Source: Moniliophthora roreri
Lineage: Eukaryota; Basidiomycota; Agaricomycetes; Agaricales; Marasmiaceae
Reading direction: 5' to 3'
DNA length: 64,000 nt
Assembly (NCBI GenBank): GCA_001466705.2
Contig: LATX02000221.1
Coordinates: 248,001-312,000 of the forward strand
The number at the start of each line of letters is the position of its first letter. The stretch's first letter is position 1. A program made the position numbers and the translations under genes. The notes beneath the pieces were generated by a model that did no database searches, was not told the origin of the DNA, and worked only from the letters and a program-made list of their open reading frames with translations. This document shows, in pieces, positions 34,424-46,400 of the stretch.

Positions 34424-36205
34424 CTAATAAAAATGGGCGTTAGACAAATGGGCGTTGAATGAGCGTGATTCACAGTCCTCAAAGGTATCCGAGTCACTCC
34501 AATCTGACTCAGGCCCACTGAGCTGATTACGTAGGTCCCGGGGTGAAGTCCACAGAACCATCATTCCCTGCTCCCATAGGCCTGTCAGTTTATCAGGAAT
34601 CTCAGGGTCCACAGCGAACTCCCGCAAGCCTACAGTCATCCATTTCAATTTCTGGACACCTGGATATCGTGGTTCTACACAGCTTCTCGCTTCAGCAAGA
34701 GCTATAAGCGAAGCTGGAGACGACACGGCGGCACTCTCTACGTAAGTCAATGACTCGAGTCGAGGACATAAGGGGTCAGGATTGGTGGAGGTAGGGGTGA
34801 GTGCATCAAAGAACTCGCTAAGAGAGGCGTTTGCTTCCATTCCTACGCTACGCAGTTTTAGCTCGACTAGCTCAGGCGCGAGCCGAAGAACCGCGATCAA
34901 ATCCGCAACTTTCACCGGAACATCAAGAGCGAAGCTCGAAAGAGTGCATTCCGAGCGCTCCAGAAAGGAAAGAAAAGAATTTCTTTCAACACAAGGACCA
35001 GGGTGAAGGGATTTCGTTGAAATGATGGAGAGCGTTTTGAGCATCGGCGCAGTGATAGCATCGAAAAGATGCTGCAAGGCGAGTGCTGTCGGGGAACGCC
35101 CATTGAATTCCATTTTAATCTTGAGAGTGTGAAGGAATCGCAGTACTATTGGAAGTTCAACAGCGGATGCGGTGATTCCATGGGCGAGTGGCAATCGTAT
35201 TGATAGGGTGCAGCTTCGTATGGAAGAGGATGAGAGAGAGAGTACACGCATGGCGTCCTCAGGCAGTAGTGATGGTGCAGATAGCACCACCTCAGTGAGC
35301 TTGCCCCAACGAATGGGTAGCTTATCCAAGTACGCTTTGTAAAGCTTTACAGAGCGGAGTGAAGGAGAACGTCGGAAAACAACGTCCAATGCTTCCCAGT
35401 TCACTTTCGACCCTCGCCGTTCTGGCTTGAACTCTTCTAGTGAAGTCAGTCCAAAGTCTTCTGGCAAAGCCTTCAGAAAGTCCATGACGCGGGCGGAGAC
35501 CGTTATCGAAAGACTCTTCCATCGCGATGCATATGGGAGCAAATGCCGTGCAAAATCAACGTATAGTGCCTCAATTTCATCCATCTCAGTCATGATCCAG
35601 GCAGCGCGGTCCCACAGGCTGTCAAAAGGGGTATCGGCACAGAGAGACAGAGTTAATGGCATCGTTCCCGATCGTTCAAGCCATGAGTCCAACCCCTCTG
35701 CACTGGCCTTCATCAACGAACGAAAAAAGTCGGTGACTGGAGGTGAGCGAGGATATCGAAGCAATATGTGGATGCGATTCCAAAGACGTGGTGTTGTTAT
35801 AGCAACCTCCCGCCAGGACCGACAAATGCTAGTCAGTAGCAGCGGTGCTTGGTGTATAGTATGTGTGGGGAGGTGACCTTCTGGTAGACATTGAACGAAA
35901 ATTTCCCGAAGAATATCGGAAGGAACACGTCGGATGGGGGAGAGAAGTGCACAGTGGTTGTCGATGAAGGATTTCAGTTTATCCCGCCGGGCTTGTAACC
36001 GAGCGATTTGTTCGTCGAGGGCATGTAATTCCTCTGCTGGTTCGAGTAATATCTCCCAGATATCAAGGATCTCTACCGGAGATGGAGCGAAATTGGTTCC
36101 GAATTTGCTGGTAAAGGGCGATTCTGGCGACAATCGATCGATGAGAACACAGAAAGGTAAGTAGCGAGGGTGGAACGTACCCATCTGTGCTAATCCTTCC
36201 CCCAT
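34424..36205 (-). CDS. F-box-like protein, tandem copy 2 (574 aa)
   Basis: Exon 1 36205-36181 (MGEGLAQM), exon 2 36123-34424. Same architecture as copy 1: FGTNFAPSPVEILDI, coiled-coil, IRRVPSDILREIFVQCLP, SICRSWREVAITTPRLW and a leucine-rich C-terminal region. The 57-nt intron has no stop in frame, so an unspliced version with a longer N-terminus (in-frame ATG at 36349) is also open; the conserved splice sites in the other copies favour splicing. The most divergent segments are in the LRR part, as expected if it contacts the substrate. Confidence 0.85.
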   Translation of the reverse strand: MGEGLAQMGTFHPRYLPFCVLIDRLSPESPFTSKFGTNFAPSPVEILDIWEILLEPAEELHALDEQIARLQARRDKLKSFIDNHCALLSPIRRVPSDILREIFVQCLPEGHLPTHTIHQAPLLLTSICRSWREVAITTPRLWNRIHILLRYPRSPPVTDFFRSLMKASAEGLDSWLERSGTMPLTLSLCADTPFDSLWDRAAWIMTEMDEIEALYVDFARHLLPYASRWKSLSITVSARVMDFLKALPEDFGLTSLEEFKPERRGSKVNWEALDVVFRRSPSLRSVKLYKAYLDKLPIRWGKLTEVVLSAPSLLPEDAMRVLSLSSSSIRSCTLSIRLPLAHGITASAVELPIVLRFLHTLKIKMEFNGRSPTALALQHLFDAITAPMLKTLSIISTKSLHPGPCVERNSFLSFLERSECTLSSFALDVPVKVADLIAVLRLAPELVELKLRSVGMEANASLSEFFDALTPTSTNPDPLCPRLESLTYVESAAVSSPASLIALAEARSCVEPRYPGVQKLKWMTVGLREFAVDPEIPDKLTGLWEQGMMVLWTSPRDLRNQLSGPESDWSDSDTFEDCESRSFNAHLSNAHFY

Positions 36206-36569
36206 GCCCATAATCTCACACAAGTTCTCGCTCGAAGTCGCCAATGGTGGAAGAAGGAAGGTTCGTGATGGCAGCTGCCGCCGCGCTGGACCCGATATAA
36301 AACCCTGAGTTCCATGATGGATAAATCTGGTGTGAAGGTCATTGGCCAAGACTTAATAATTGGAGCATCCGAGCCAAAAGGTTTGCAAGCCCGAATCCTG
36401 ACAGGTATGCTGTCTTGAAGCCGCTAGGCTCGTTGTAGTACCAAGGAGGACAGGGCAGACTATCAAGTTCAACGTCAACTTCTGGGAGTACATGCTGGCA
36501 GCCTGGTTAGATGGTAGAAATTCCTCAGGTATTCGAACACAAGTATCAATAAACTCAAGCACTGCTACA
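36206..36569. other. Intergenic spacer between F-box copies 2 and 3
   Basis: It contains the leader of copy 2 (similar to 33073-33150). The remainder has no coding signal. Confidence 0.4.
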
Positions 36570-38357
36570 CTAATAGAAATGGGTGTCGGATGGATCTGGT
36601 TCCCAGTCCGAGTTATGAAGGGAAGTCATAGGCAAACCATCGGACCACATCTGCTCATTAACAAGCTTCCTACATAGATCTGGGGGTGAACTCCACTGAA
36701 CCACCATCCCTTGCTCCCGTAGGCCTTTCAGTTTTGCAGGAATCTCGGGGTCTGCAGCGAAATCCCGCAACGATACTCTCATCCTTTTCAGTTTTTGAAT
36801 ACCTGGACATCGTGGTTCTATACAGTTCCTCGCTTCAGCAAGAGCTATGAGCGAAGCTGATGCTGATGCCGAGCACCTCACGCAAGTCAATGACTCGAGT
36901 CGAGGACATAGCACGTCGGGATCCATGGGGGTGGGGGTGAGTGCATCAAAGAACTCGCTGAGAGGGGCGTTTGCTTCCTTTATATTGCTATCTCGCAGTT
37001 TAAGCTCAACTAGCGAAGGCGCCAGCCGGAAAACTGCGATCAAATCTGCAACTTTTACTGGAAGATCCAGAGCGAAGCTTGAAAGCGTACATCCTGAGCG
37101 CTCCAGGAAGGGAACGAAAGGAAGTCTGTCAAGACAATCGTTGTGGAAAAGGTAATTTCTCGAAGTGATGTGGAGCGTTTTGAGCATTGGTGCGGTGATA
37201 GCATCAAAAAGATGCTGCAAAGCGAGTGCTATTGTCGGGATTTGAGGAGATCGTATTTGAACTTTGAGAGTGTGGAGCATCGGTAATACTACCGGGGAAC
37301 CAACGATGGCCCATATGGTGGAATTCATGGGGATTAGGATGTCTAGTGTGCAGTGTCGTAGGGAAGCGCACGAGGGAGAGAGCACACGCTTGAAATTGTG
37401 AAACAATACGTCCTCTCGGAGTCCAGATATCGCCACTTCGGTGAGGTTGCCACAGGGAATTGATAACCTCTCCAAGTATCCATCATCCAGCTGCACAGAG
37501 CGGAGTGAAGGAGAGCGTCGGAAAACAACGTCCAGCGCCTCCCAGTTCATCATCTCTGGCGGCCGTGTTGGCCTGAACTCTTCTAGTGAAGTCAATTCAA
37601 ACTCCTCTGGCAGGGCCTTCAGAAAGTCCATGACGCGGGCGGAGATCGTGATCGAAAGACTCTTCCATCGCGCTGCATATGGAAGTAAATGCCGTGCAAA
37701 GTTAATATAGAGCATCTCAATATCTTTTACTCGGCCCCCATTCGTATTGAAATTCCAGGGATCTCTGGAGGATAGGCTGGAAGGGGTGCTGGCATGGAGC
37801 GACAAAGTTAATGGCATCGTTCCCGATCGTTCAAGCCATAAGTCCAACCCCTCTGCACTGGCCTTCATCAACGAATGAAAGAATTCGGTGATTGGAGGCG
37901 AGCGAGGATATCGAAGCCATATGTGAATGCGATTCCAAAGACGTGGTGTCGTTATAGCAACCTCCCGCCAGGACCGACAAATGCCGGTCAGTAGCAGCGG
38001 TGCTTGGTGTATATTATGTGTGGGAAGGCGATCTTCTGGTAGACATTGGACGAAAATTTCCCGAAGAATATCGGAAGGAACACGTCGGATGGGGGAGAGA
38101 AGTGCACGGTGGTTGTCGATGAAGGATTTCAGTTTGTCCCGCCGGGTTTGTAAGTGAGCGATTTGTTCGTCGAGGACATGTAATTCCTTTGCTGGTTCGA
38201 GTAATATCTTCTGGATATCAAGGATCTCTTTCGGGGATGGAGCAAAATTGGTTCCGAATTTGCTGGTAAAGGGTGATTCTGGGAACAATTGAGTCTGATG
38301 GAAAAGGCGAAAACGTGCAAAGGTGAACGTACCCATCTGTGCTAATCCTTCCTCCAT
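36570..38357 (-). CDS. F-box-like protein, tandem copy 3 (577 aa)
   Basis: Exon 1 38357-38333 (MEEGLAQM), exon 2 38278-36570. Same plan as copies 1 and 2 with the F-box-like motif IRRVPSDILREIFVQCLP and GICRSWREVAITTPRLW. The first 150 residues are almost identical to copy 1, while the LRR part is more diverged. No OMA1 tail precedes this copy, so it arose by a different duplication event or lost that segment. Confidence 0.85.
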   Translation of the reverse strand: MEEGLAQMGTFTFARFRLFHQTQLFPESPFTSKFGTNFAPSPKEILDIQKILLEPAKELHVLDEQIAHLQTRRDKLKSFIDNHRALLSPIRRVPSDILREIFVQCLPEDRLPTHNIHQAPLLLTGICRSWREVAITTPRLWNRIHIWLRYPRSPPITEFFHSLMKASAEGLDLWLERSGTMPLTLSLHASTPSSLSSRDPWNFNTNGGRVKDIEMLYINFARHLLPYAARWKSLSITISARVMDFLKALPEEFELTSLEEFRPTRPPEMMNWEALDVVFRRSPSLRSVQLDDGYLERLSIPCGNLTEVAISGLREDVLFHNFKRVLSPSCASLRHCTLDILIPMNSTIWAIVGSPVVLPMLHTLKVQIRSPQIPTIALALQHLFDAITAPMLKTLHITSRNYLFHNDCLDRLPFVPFLERSGCTLSSFALDLPVKVADLIAVFRLAPSLVELKLRDSNIKEANAPLSEFFDALTPTPMDPDVLCPRLESLTCVRCSASASASLIALAEARNCIEPRCPGIQKLKRMRVSLRDFAADPEIPAKLKGLREQGMVVQWSSPPDLCRKLVNEQMWSDGLPMTSLHNSDWEPDPSDTHFY

Positions 38358-38531
38358 ATCATAGCTTCACTCAAATCCTCGAGCTCGCCCGGAGATGTCG
38401 TCAATGATGGTGGAAGAAGAGAGGTTTGCAACGGCAGCTGCCTGATGGAACTCTGAGTTCCATGATGGAAGCGGAAATTTACTGATACACGAGCCTACAT
38501 GTAACTAATATACATATCCGAGGTACAGTAC

Positions 38532-40203
38532 TCAGGCTTTCCATTTCCACTGCCCCTTATCTCTAGCGTCCAACCAACGCACATAGACTACACAGAACGC
38601 CGAAGCAACCAATAGGATCCCATCGTAAATGACAATCTTATTGAATTTGTCTTGTAGTTTTCCCGTATCGCTACCAGCGTACTGAGTCCTCCCATGACTT
38701 CCCAAAATCAATCCAGCTAGAGGTGCACCAAAGAGGGAACCCAGCCCACGTATGAAAAGTAGAGTGCCGTTGACGCTGGCATAGTTCTCTACACCGTATA
38801 TTTCCGTGATAGTGGTTGGAAGGAGGGCATTATATCCTCCAGCATAGATGCCGTAGAGGACAACGAAGGCGATGAAACGGTCTTTGGGTGCGTTGTACCA
38901 CAGTGCAAAAACCGAGAGGGCGGATAGAATCACCTATGATCACCATCAGCGTTTGCATAAGTTCGAGATTCTCATAAACTTACCCCGCTAATGAGGGTGT
39001 TTTGGCGGCCGACATAGTCGGCTAATACCCCCATAGCTACTCGTGAAACGCTATTCACACCACTGTTGATACTGAGGAACAAGCTTCCCGTTTGCGGGGA
39101 AAGCGAGAGTACGGATACCGAGTAAGAAGTCATGTAGTAGATTGGCACGATGTTCCCTCCGGCTTGAAGGAAAGCACCGAATGCCTACGATGGAGCATTA
39201 GCATGATCAATAACAGACAAACCTAATTAGAAGCCGCACCTGATACCAAAACGTTCCTTTCCTTACTAGTCTCGTATCAATCCTTGTTCTGGCCCTGAAG
39301 CCGACCCCAGAACGATGTCGGACAATCATTGATACGGGTATACCAACTGCGAAATTCCATATCCCGAGAATTCTGAGTGTCCATTGGAGGCCATAGTGAT
39401 CCAAAAGGTACTGTTGAACTGGAGCAAGCACCAGACCACCCAGGCTACTTCCCGCGAGAACGACGCCCATGGCAAAACCACGATGACGATCGAAATACAT
39501 GGGCGTGATAGCGAGAATGGGGAAGTAGTACATGGATGCTCCGAAGCCATACAGTAGAGCTTGAGTAAGAAAAAGATGCCATAACTGTAAGTAATATTGA
39601 TTAGAACGATGGTCACTGCTGCGAAAGTATGTAAACACACCTTCGTAGAAAAACTGGCGAGCACCAGTCCGAGGCTCATGACAAACGCTCCGAGTAATGT
39701 AATAATTTTCACGTTCTTCAATCGAGCCATAACAGGGTTGACAAAGATACTTCCACTCCATGTCAGTCCGGTGCCAATGGTTCCGACGAAGGATACGAGA
39801 GCGTCTTGACCTTGCGCATCTTTGATATTGGTTCGAGATGATGAGTAGAATTCCTGACGACTGTCAGCGACAAAAATCTGTTGAAAAACCCTGGTATACA
39901 TACTTGGAACACACCATATGTCGAGTTAATCCCGATGACATGGAAAGTCATCATGAATCCCGCGAGAAGTAGCCAGGCTTGATATCGACGGGTCGGCTGC
40001 TCTGGAGGTATAAATGGATGTTCTGCGACGTTTTGGAGCGAATTGAGATGGACGGGGAGACGAGCTGGGACATTCTCTGGAACTTCCTCCACGACCAGAT
40101 TGTCTCTAATTGCAGCTGAATTGCCCCCAACCGCTGATGAATCCTTGGAGAGAACTTCCACTAAACCGATCTCCTCTGGGTCCTGCCTGTGAGCCGACTG
40201 CAT
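38532..40203 (-). CDS. MFS transporter, monocarboxylate-permease type (5 exons, 486 aa)
   Basis: Exons 40203-39904, 39853-39641, 39584-39240, 39184-38984 and 38933-38532 join in frame to 486 residues. A hydrophilic N-terminus of about 80 residues is followed by hydrophobic segments compatible with 12 helices. MCT-like features include YQAWLLLAGFMMTFHVIGINSTYGVFQEFY in helix 1, YYFPILAITPMYFDRHRGFAMGV, and GVLADYVGRQNTL in the central loop. Relatives (MCH group in yeast) carry monocarboxylates or riboflavin; the substrate here is unknown. An in-frame ATG at 40326 would lengthen the N-terminus. Confidence 0.88.
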
Positions 40204-43200
40204 TATTTCTCGTGGTAGCAGCAAGGTATCTGGTAGAGCGCGGCGTGTTTGCCATGGTACCTGGTGAGAATTGTGAAAGTTTGAGGAGTCGGGCCGACAT
40301 CCATTGGGCCCTGACTCATACGTCACGCTGAAGGATAAACAACTGGCAATAACGCGTATTGGCTCGTGATGGTCACGCCACCGATTTTTCTTTCACTCCA
40401 TCGTCAGTATAATCCTTCTTCTCTATTCAATACACGCTATAATTAACGAACACTTTTACTTATAAACTCAAGCTCAAGGAACGAAAAGAAATGCGTTCAA
40501 TTTGGCAAGCCTCAGAGGGAGTTGGAGATTTAGGAGGTAATGACATTCAAGGCATAGGCCAAGGCAGTGGCACGCCACATATCATGATGTATGCTGCTTA
40601 CCACATCTTTCTATACCATCGGGTCGAACATGCATCTGGTGGATGGAACGTGCTTGGAAGTGGCACAAATCGCAAGAAATTGGAAGTCAGGGTCTCGGGT
40701 CCGGGGTGAGCATGTTAACGCCCTATTCCGACACTATGTTGCTGACTGGGCTGATTTTGCATGATTACATGGATTTCAGGATCTTCATATCCACTACTAC
40801 ACGAAATGACTCAACATACATTCCTCGGAAACCTCGATTCATGGCTACCAAGTCTGCTACCACTCCATCATTCTCTACCCCGCGAACACACTGTATGAAC
40901 GATCGTGAACTTCACGCCCAATCCAAAACTCCAACGCCGTTTTCCAATTTATTCAGTCTTTTGGTTATCCGAGGACCGGGAATCCTTCCACCTGAACCAG
41001 CGGTATTGCAAACTCATTTTACTCCCTGGATGCGCAGTCAATAGTTCCCCGCTATCCAACCTGAATCGTCATCATTCGACAGGGATATGACGAAAGAACA
41101 CCTCTCATAGCAGGCATCACTACTCCATGAATGAAATCATGGAGTACGAGTATTTACTAAACTCGCCGTGGATCTGAAGAGCAAAGGCGTTACCTCGTTG
41201 AGTAGACGACTTTTCTGTCTTAAAACTGAATTTCATCTTGACTTCCACATATCTATATTCTTGAAGCGTCCCTGGTCTTTTTTCGGAAATGAAGCACGCC
41301 GCCTTCTACTCTACTGTGATACTAGCGGTTTTCGCCCTGAAGATCCTGTCAAATGCTTCTATCGCGGCGCACTAAAATAAGTCGCCTTTAGTGAGTATAG
41401 CGCTCTTCACTTCAAGGGAAGGCTAACTGACGTTTCGCAGCTCCACTAACGAACGTTTGACCTTTTCCTGGTCCTGCGATTCTCTGGACAAAGGGATCGA
41501 TGCATCCAGATGGGCAGAATTAAGAGAACATGTCACTTCTTTCTTGCCTTTCGACTCAGCGGCACGACTGATTTGGGAGCCACAGCGTTTGTATTGAAAC
41601 ACACTGACAGAAATAGCTAGGTGTCCTGGGAGAACGCAGAATGAGAAACTCAGCGAATTCACCGGGACGATCTGATAATCGATAACAAGAAGCTCGAAAA
41701 GGTATGTCTTCGTGGGGCGTGAGAAGTTTGCTGATGGCATTAAGCGTCTTGATTGAAGAGCAAGCTTTCGGGGTCGAAATTTGGTTTTCCATTGGGGGAT
41801 TCGAATTCATATTGTGAGCATCTGGGATATGTGTTCTATATCGTCCGGGATGCTTCTCTACTTTCCAAGTTTATCTGAACATTCGGAGTAGTACGCAGCG
41901 GAGCAGTGTTATCAGGAAAATGAAGAAGCAAGTGTCAAGGGTAATCCCTGATTTAATGACGAGATATAATCGTAGGTTTACTTACATCATTTCCGTTTAC
42001 AGTTGGGCGTTCAGTACTGTTTGTTTGTTGTGGGAGTGACAAGTACAATGTCGATGGAAGGAGCCAGGGTTACGGGTCCGGAATGTCAGGAGGACGATTT
42101 CAGTAATTGACATTGACATTGACACGACCCTAGAGACTGACTTGTTTGGCCATTGTTTCCAGTTCGACGTGTTTGAACAAAACTGATTGAGATTCCCTAG
42201 GTGACTAACGTTCCGGAACCCCGAGCGGCACTCAATGCCACTATGGGGTCTGGTGACCTTCTTTTTGCCAACTGGCTATGGCCGATAGGGTAGAATTTGA
42301 TGCGGGAATCAAAATCGCAGAAATGCACGGAGAAGTCGAACTAACGGAATGTGAGCGAGCCATGTCCTCGATTCTCACTTCTGGTCACCAGGCTAACGCA
42401 GAACTGCCTAGAGCACTAGAAAATAGAATGGATCATTCCAGACTATGTGGTTAATACATGCGTTTAACGCGAGGCTCTACGTCCAAACCAGAAATGACGA
42501 GTATTGACGTTCCGCCAAGGTGTCCCAGTTCCAGGTGTTAAAGCAAATGGGAAACACGAGGCTCGAGCGCCACGTTGCAAAGGTACGATATCCGCCGAAT
42601 AAATGTTGGTCCTAATCAATACCTTAATAGGCGAGGTTTCAGAAGGTATTTCAGTTGTATTTCAGCGGACACCTTTCGTGGAGAACGCTATTCTCGACCT
42701 CGAGTGCGGAGGTGCGGAGGTTCGTCTGTCAGGAACATATTTGGACATGTCCGCGGCTCACCTGAGGTTCCCATTGGTAACTGATGGCCTTCCTTCCTTT
42801 GGCCTTCCTTCCCAGTTTGAGCGATGGATATGGTTTCATTCCTATTTCGTTCGGTACCTTCGAAGTCCAGGCGATCGGCTATTTCGGGTCCTTTAGGGGC
42901 CTGCCTGTGCACGAACGCACGCACACACGACGCGCAAAACTCAAATTGTGCCAAATGCACCTCGCTTCGACGGCATGCGAACGCCTTTGTAGTGCCCAGG
43001 AGTCGGGTTGCACGAGCCCGGAGAATCAAAGGGCTTCTGAATCTTGACTCCGATTTTCCCAAGTCTCCCACGATGCAAGTTATTACTGCCTCTGACTCCG
43101 ATTGAGTAGGGGCTCATTTATTGTGGGGTATGAAGCGGATCTTGTTCATTGAAGGAGGCAAAGCTTGAGCGATCGGGGAGATCGGCTTGACGGAAGCAAA

Positions 43201-43493
43201 GCAATTGAGTCACGGAAGTAGATCAAAAATGTGACACGTGAGAAGTTTCTAGGGTCGAACGAAAAATTTGGTTCGCTAGGCGCCTCGTGCTGGTGACAAA
43301 CTCGTTCGGTCTGGCCTCAAGTAATCTTGTCCTCGAACCACCATCATCCTTCGCCAGTTATCCCCATTTCCCTTCCTTCCTGTGGTCGTCGCTGTCTTCT
43401 TCGTTGTTCTCGCTGTTTCTCGCTATTTCTTTCACACTTGTTCGCTGTCAGGAACACTGGACAAATTCTTCCTTCCACCTTTAACCCAGCCGA
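40204..43493. other. Gene-poor region, 3.3 kb
   Basis: Only short unconvincing frames on both strands (for example 40643-41044 and 41423-41740) without recognisable motifs or splice continuity. No repeat shared with the rest of the window was noticed. The last few hundred bases before 43494 are pyrimidine-rich (TTCCTTCC, TCTTCTT runs), typical of a strong basidiomycete promoter. Confidence 0.45.
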
Positions 43494-46400
43494 ATGGCTC
43501 CGCCTCCACCTCCACCACCCCCCATCTGCTTCCCATTCGTAGGAAAGAAGCCAAATCGACGACTATCATTCTCTAGCGCGGAACCTGGCGGAAACCCTTA
43601 CAACTCTTCCTACGCGCCTTCACAGATGTCCGGCCACGTAGCCCCAGGAGAAAAGCTCGCCCGACACCATTCCTACTCTACCACATCATCCCAATCATCC
43701 ATGGCTTACCATGCAGCCAACGGTCACGGTCCTCCTCCAGTAGCACCGTCCCAAGCGTCTGGTATCACCTTTTTAACGGACTCGGAGAGGTACGACGAGA
43801 TACCCAGGGATGTGATAATGGATTTTGGGAATGGAGCAGGCGGGATCAGGAAGAAGAATGGAAAGCCAAAGCTAATCAGAGGGAACACAATGACAGGGAG
43901 TAAGAAGAAGCCTCCGCCATCGGTCACGACAGCAGGGGAAGTTGATACCGTGAAGAGTGTTGCCGAGGTGAAGCCAAAGGGTGGTTTTGCCAGTAAATTT
44001 GGATACGGATGGGGGATTGGGAAGAAGAACAAGGAGAAGGAGAGGTTGGCGGAAATTGAGGAGCAGGATCCCGAGCAGGCTTCAATGATGACTGGCTCAC
44101 AGTCTCATTTGCCTGTGTATCAATCCCAGACCTCAATGCCGCCTCCACTTACACCACATCGCAGCAATACCAAGTCCACCCAATTTTCCAAGGACACAAA
44201 GGACACGGGAGACACGTTGGTCAGACGGGATACCCAACGAACTCAGACCACAATGCGTAGTCGCATGACTTACGATAGCCAGGAGAGTGCTGGCTCACAG
44301 CCATTTAATCCTGGTCTCACGAGGGAAATGTCCGGGCGTAGCGGAGGCAGCGGGCGCTCTGGAGGTAGCACAATGAGAGGTGGCGCTGATTTGAGCAGAT
44401 CGGGCACTGGGGCATCGCGTCAGACGGATCGGTCTGGTCGTTCAGGCGCAGACCTCTATCGTTCTGCCACAGGTGCATCAGGACGTTCCGGGGCTGATCT
44501 TAGTCGATCAGCTACGCTCTTGAATCGCCGTCCGACTTTGGGACCTGCTGATTCATCTTCTACTTTGGTGGGCAGTGCTTACGAGAGAAAAATACGCCCG
44601 GATGAAAGTATTCACGAGAAGGTGATGACGGGTGATCGCCTGGAGGAGTTGAGAGCAAAGATGGCATCAGAGAAGGAAAAGTTGGATTTCTAGTGAGTAC
44701 TCTTTCCTTACGATTGCAGACACTTTTTTGATGAACCATTTCCAGTGTCGTTCCCAGTGAGGACGCTCATCAGTCAGAATATGTTGCTGCTAGTGACAAG
44801 CGTCGCCAGTACATTTGCGGGTAAGGTTACATCTTTTGCTGCATCTGTTGATCTCTAAATGATGCATTACAGGTTTTCCGGGACCAACGGACATGCAATT
44901 ATATCACACGACGGGGCTTGGCTAGTGACGGACTCGCGATACTGGGGTCAGGCTCAGAGGCAAATGGACTCGAACTGGACTCTGGTGAAAGCTGGAGGGA
45001 TCCGCCAGCCAAAGGACTGGATTGATTGGTTGGTCGTAAGTGCACCGCCGTGCTCATGTCTGCTGCCTAGTCACTTACCACATCACTCAGGGCATAATTC
45101 AACCCAACTCTCGCATTGGAATTGATGGTCGTATGATCTCATACGAGAAAGCAACGCTGCTCAACTCCAAGATCAACAGCAACGGTTCAAAGCTCGTTTA
45201 CCCGATCCAGAACCTGGTAGATCTCATTTGGCGAGATAAGCCTGCTAAAAGCCGCGAGCCGGTGTTCATTCATGGTATCGAGTTCACGGGTCAGGATGCA
45301 GGCAAGAAACTGGCCACTCTGAAGCAGTGGATTGCTGAGCAGCCTCCTGATGTACCCAAGTACTCCTCTGCTCCTGTGGAACCCAAACCGAGTCAGAGGC
45401 CGATTGCTACTCTTGTTACAAATTTGCCTGCTATCGGTGAGCGCCATTTCTAATGTAAAATGACATCACGACTAATAAAGATTCAATATAGCTTATCTCC
45501 TGAACCTGAGGGGCAGCGATATTCCTTACAACCCTTTGTTCCACGCCTACTTGTTCGTATCCGTTGAAGGGCCGAGTGTGCTATTCCTGGACTCTAGCAA
45601 GGTTCTCCCGGATGTTGACGCTTACCTGAACAACTTGGGTGTTCAACGAAGAGATTACGTGGACATCTGGTCGTTCTTGCGGCAACGGGAATGGAAACAG
45701 GAAGGAAAGATTATCGTCTCTCCACAAACTTCATATACCATCGCTTTGGTGCTTACTCATTTCCGAACGATGGTGTTGCCTTCTTATCCGGAGCACATGA
45801 TGTCAATCAAGAACCCGACAGAATTGGAGGGTATGAAGAGGGCATATCTCAGAGATGGTGTCGCTTTCGTGAGTTTCCTCTTCTTATTTCTCATTTCGAT
45901 AGCATCTGATATGATTTTCATTTCCTTAGACCCGTTTCCTCGCATGGCTCGAGTCAAAACTAGCCGATGGATATGACATCACAGAGTGGGAGGCTGCACA
46001 TAGACTGACCGAGTTCAGGAGGGTGCAAAAGCATTTCATGGGTCTTGCCTACGAAAATATCAGTGCTAGTGGCGCAAATGCAGCCTTGCCTCACTATTCG
46101 CCTAGGAAAGACGAAGCGAAGATGATCAGTCGATCCGACGTTTACCTCAAGTGAGTCTCCTCTCTCTCTCTTGTTACTTCTGCCGCACGTACTGACGATA
46201 TGCTCATCTCAGCGACTCGGGAGGTCAGTATCGCGATGGTACCTGTGACACAACGCGAACGGTTCACTTTGGCCGGCCGACGGAGGAACAATGCGAGGCC
46301 TATACCCGAGTGTTGCAGGGACATGTAAGCGTACCTGTTTTTCATTTTGAGAACTTTATTCTAAGGGCTCTTTAGATCGCCATCGACACCGCAGTGTTCC

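Noticed and set aside
34424..36349. Longer start for F-box copy 2 at 36349
   Set aside because: It requires reading through an intron whose splice sites are conserved in copies 1 and 3.
40491..41810. Several overlapping frames of 60-130 codons
   Set aside because: No start context, splice continuity, domain motif or second copy supports them.
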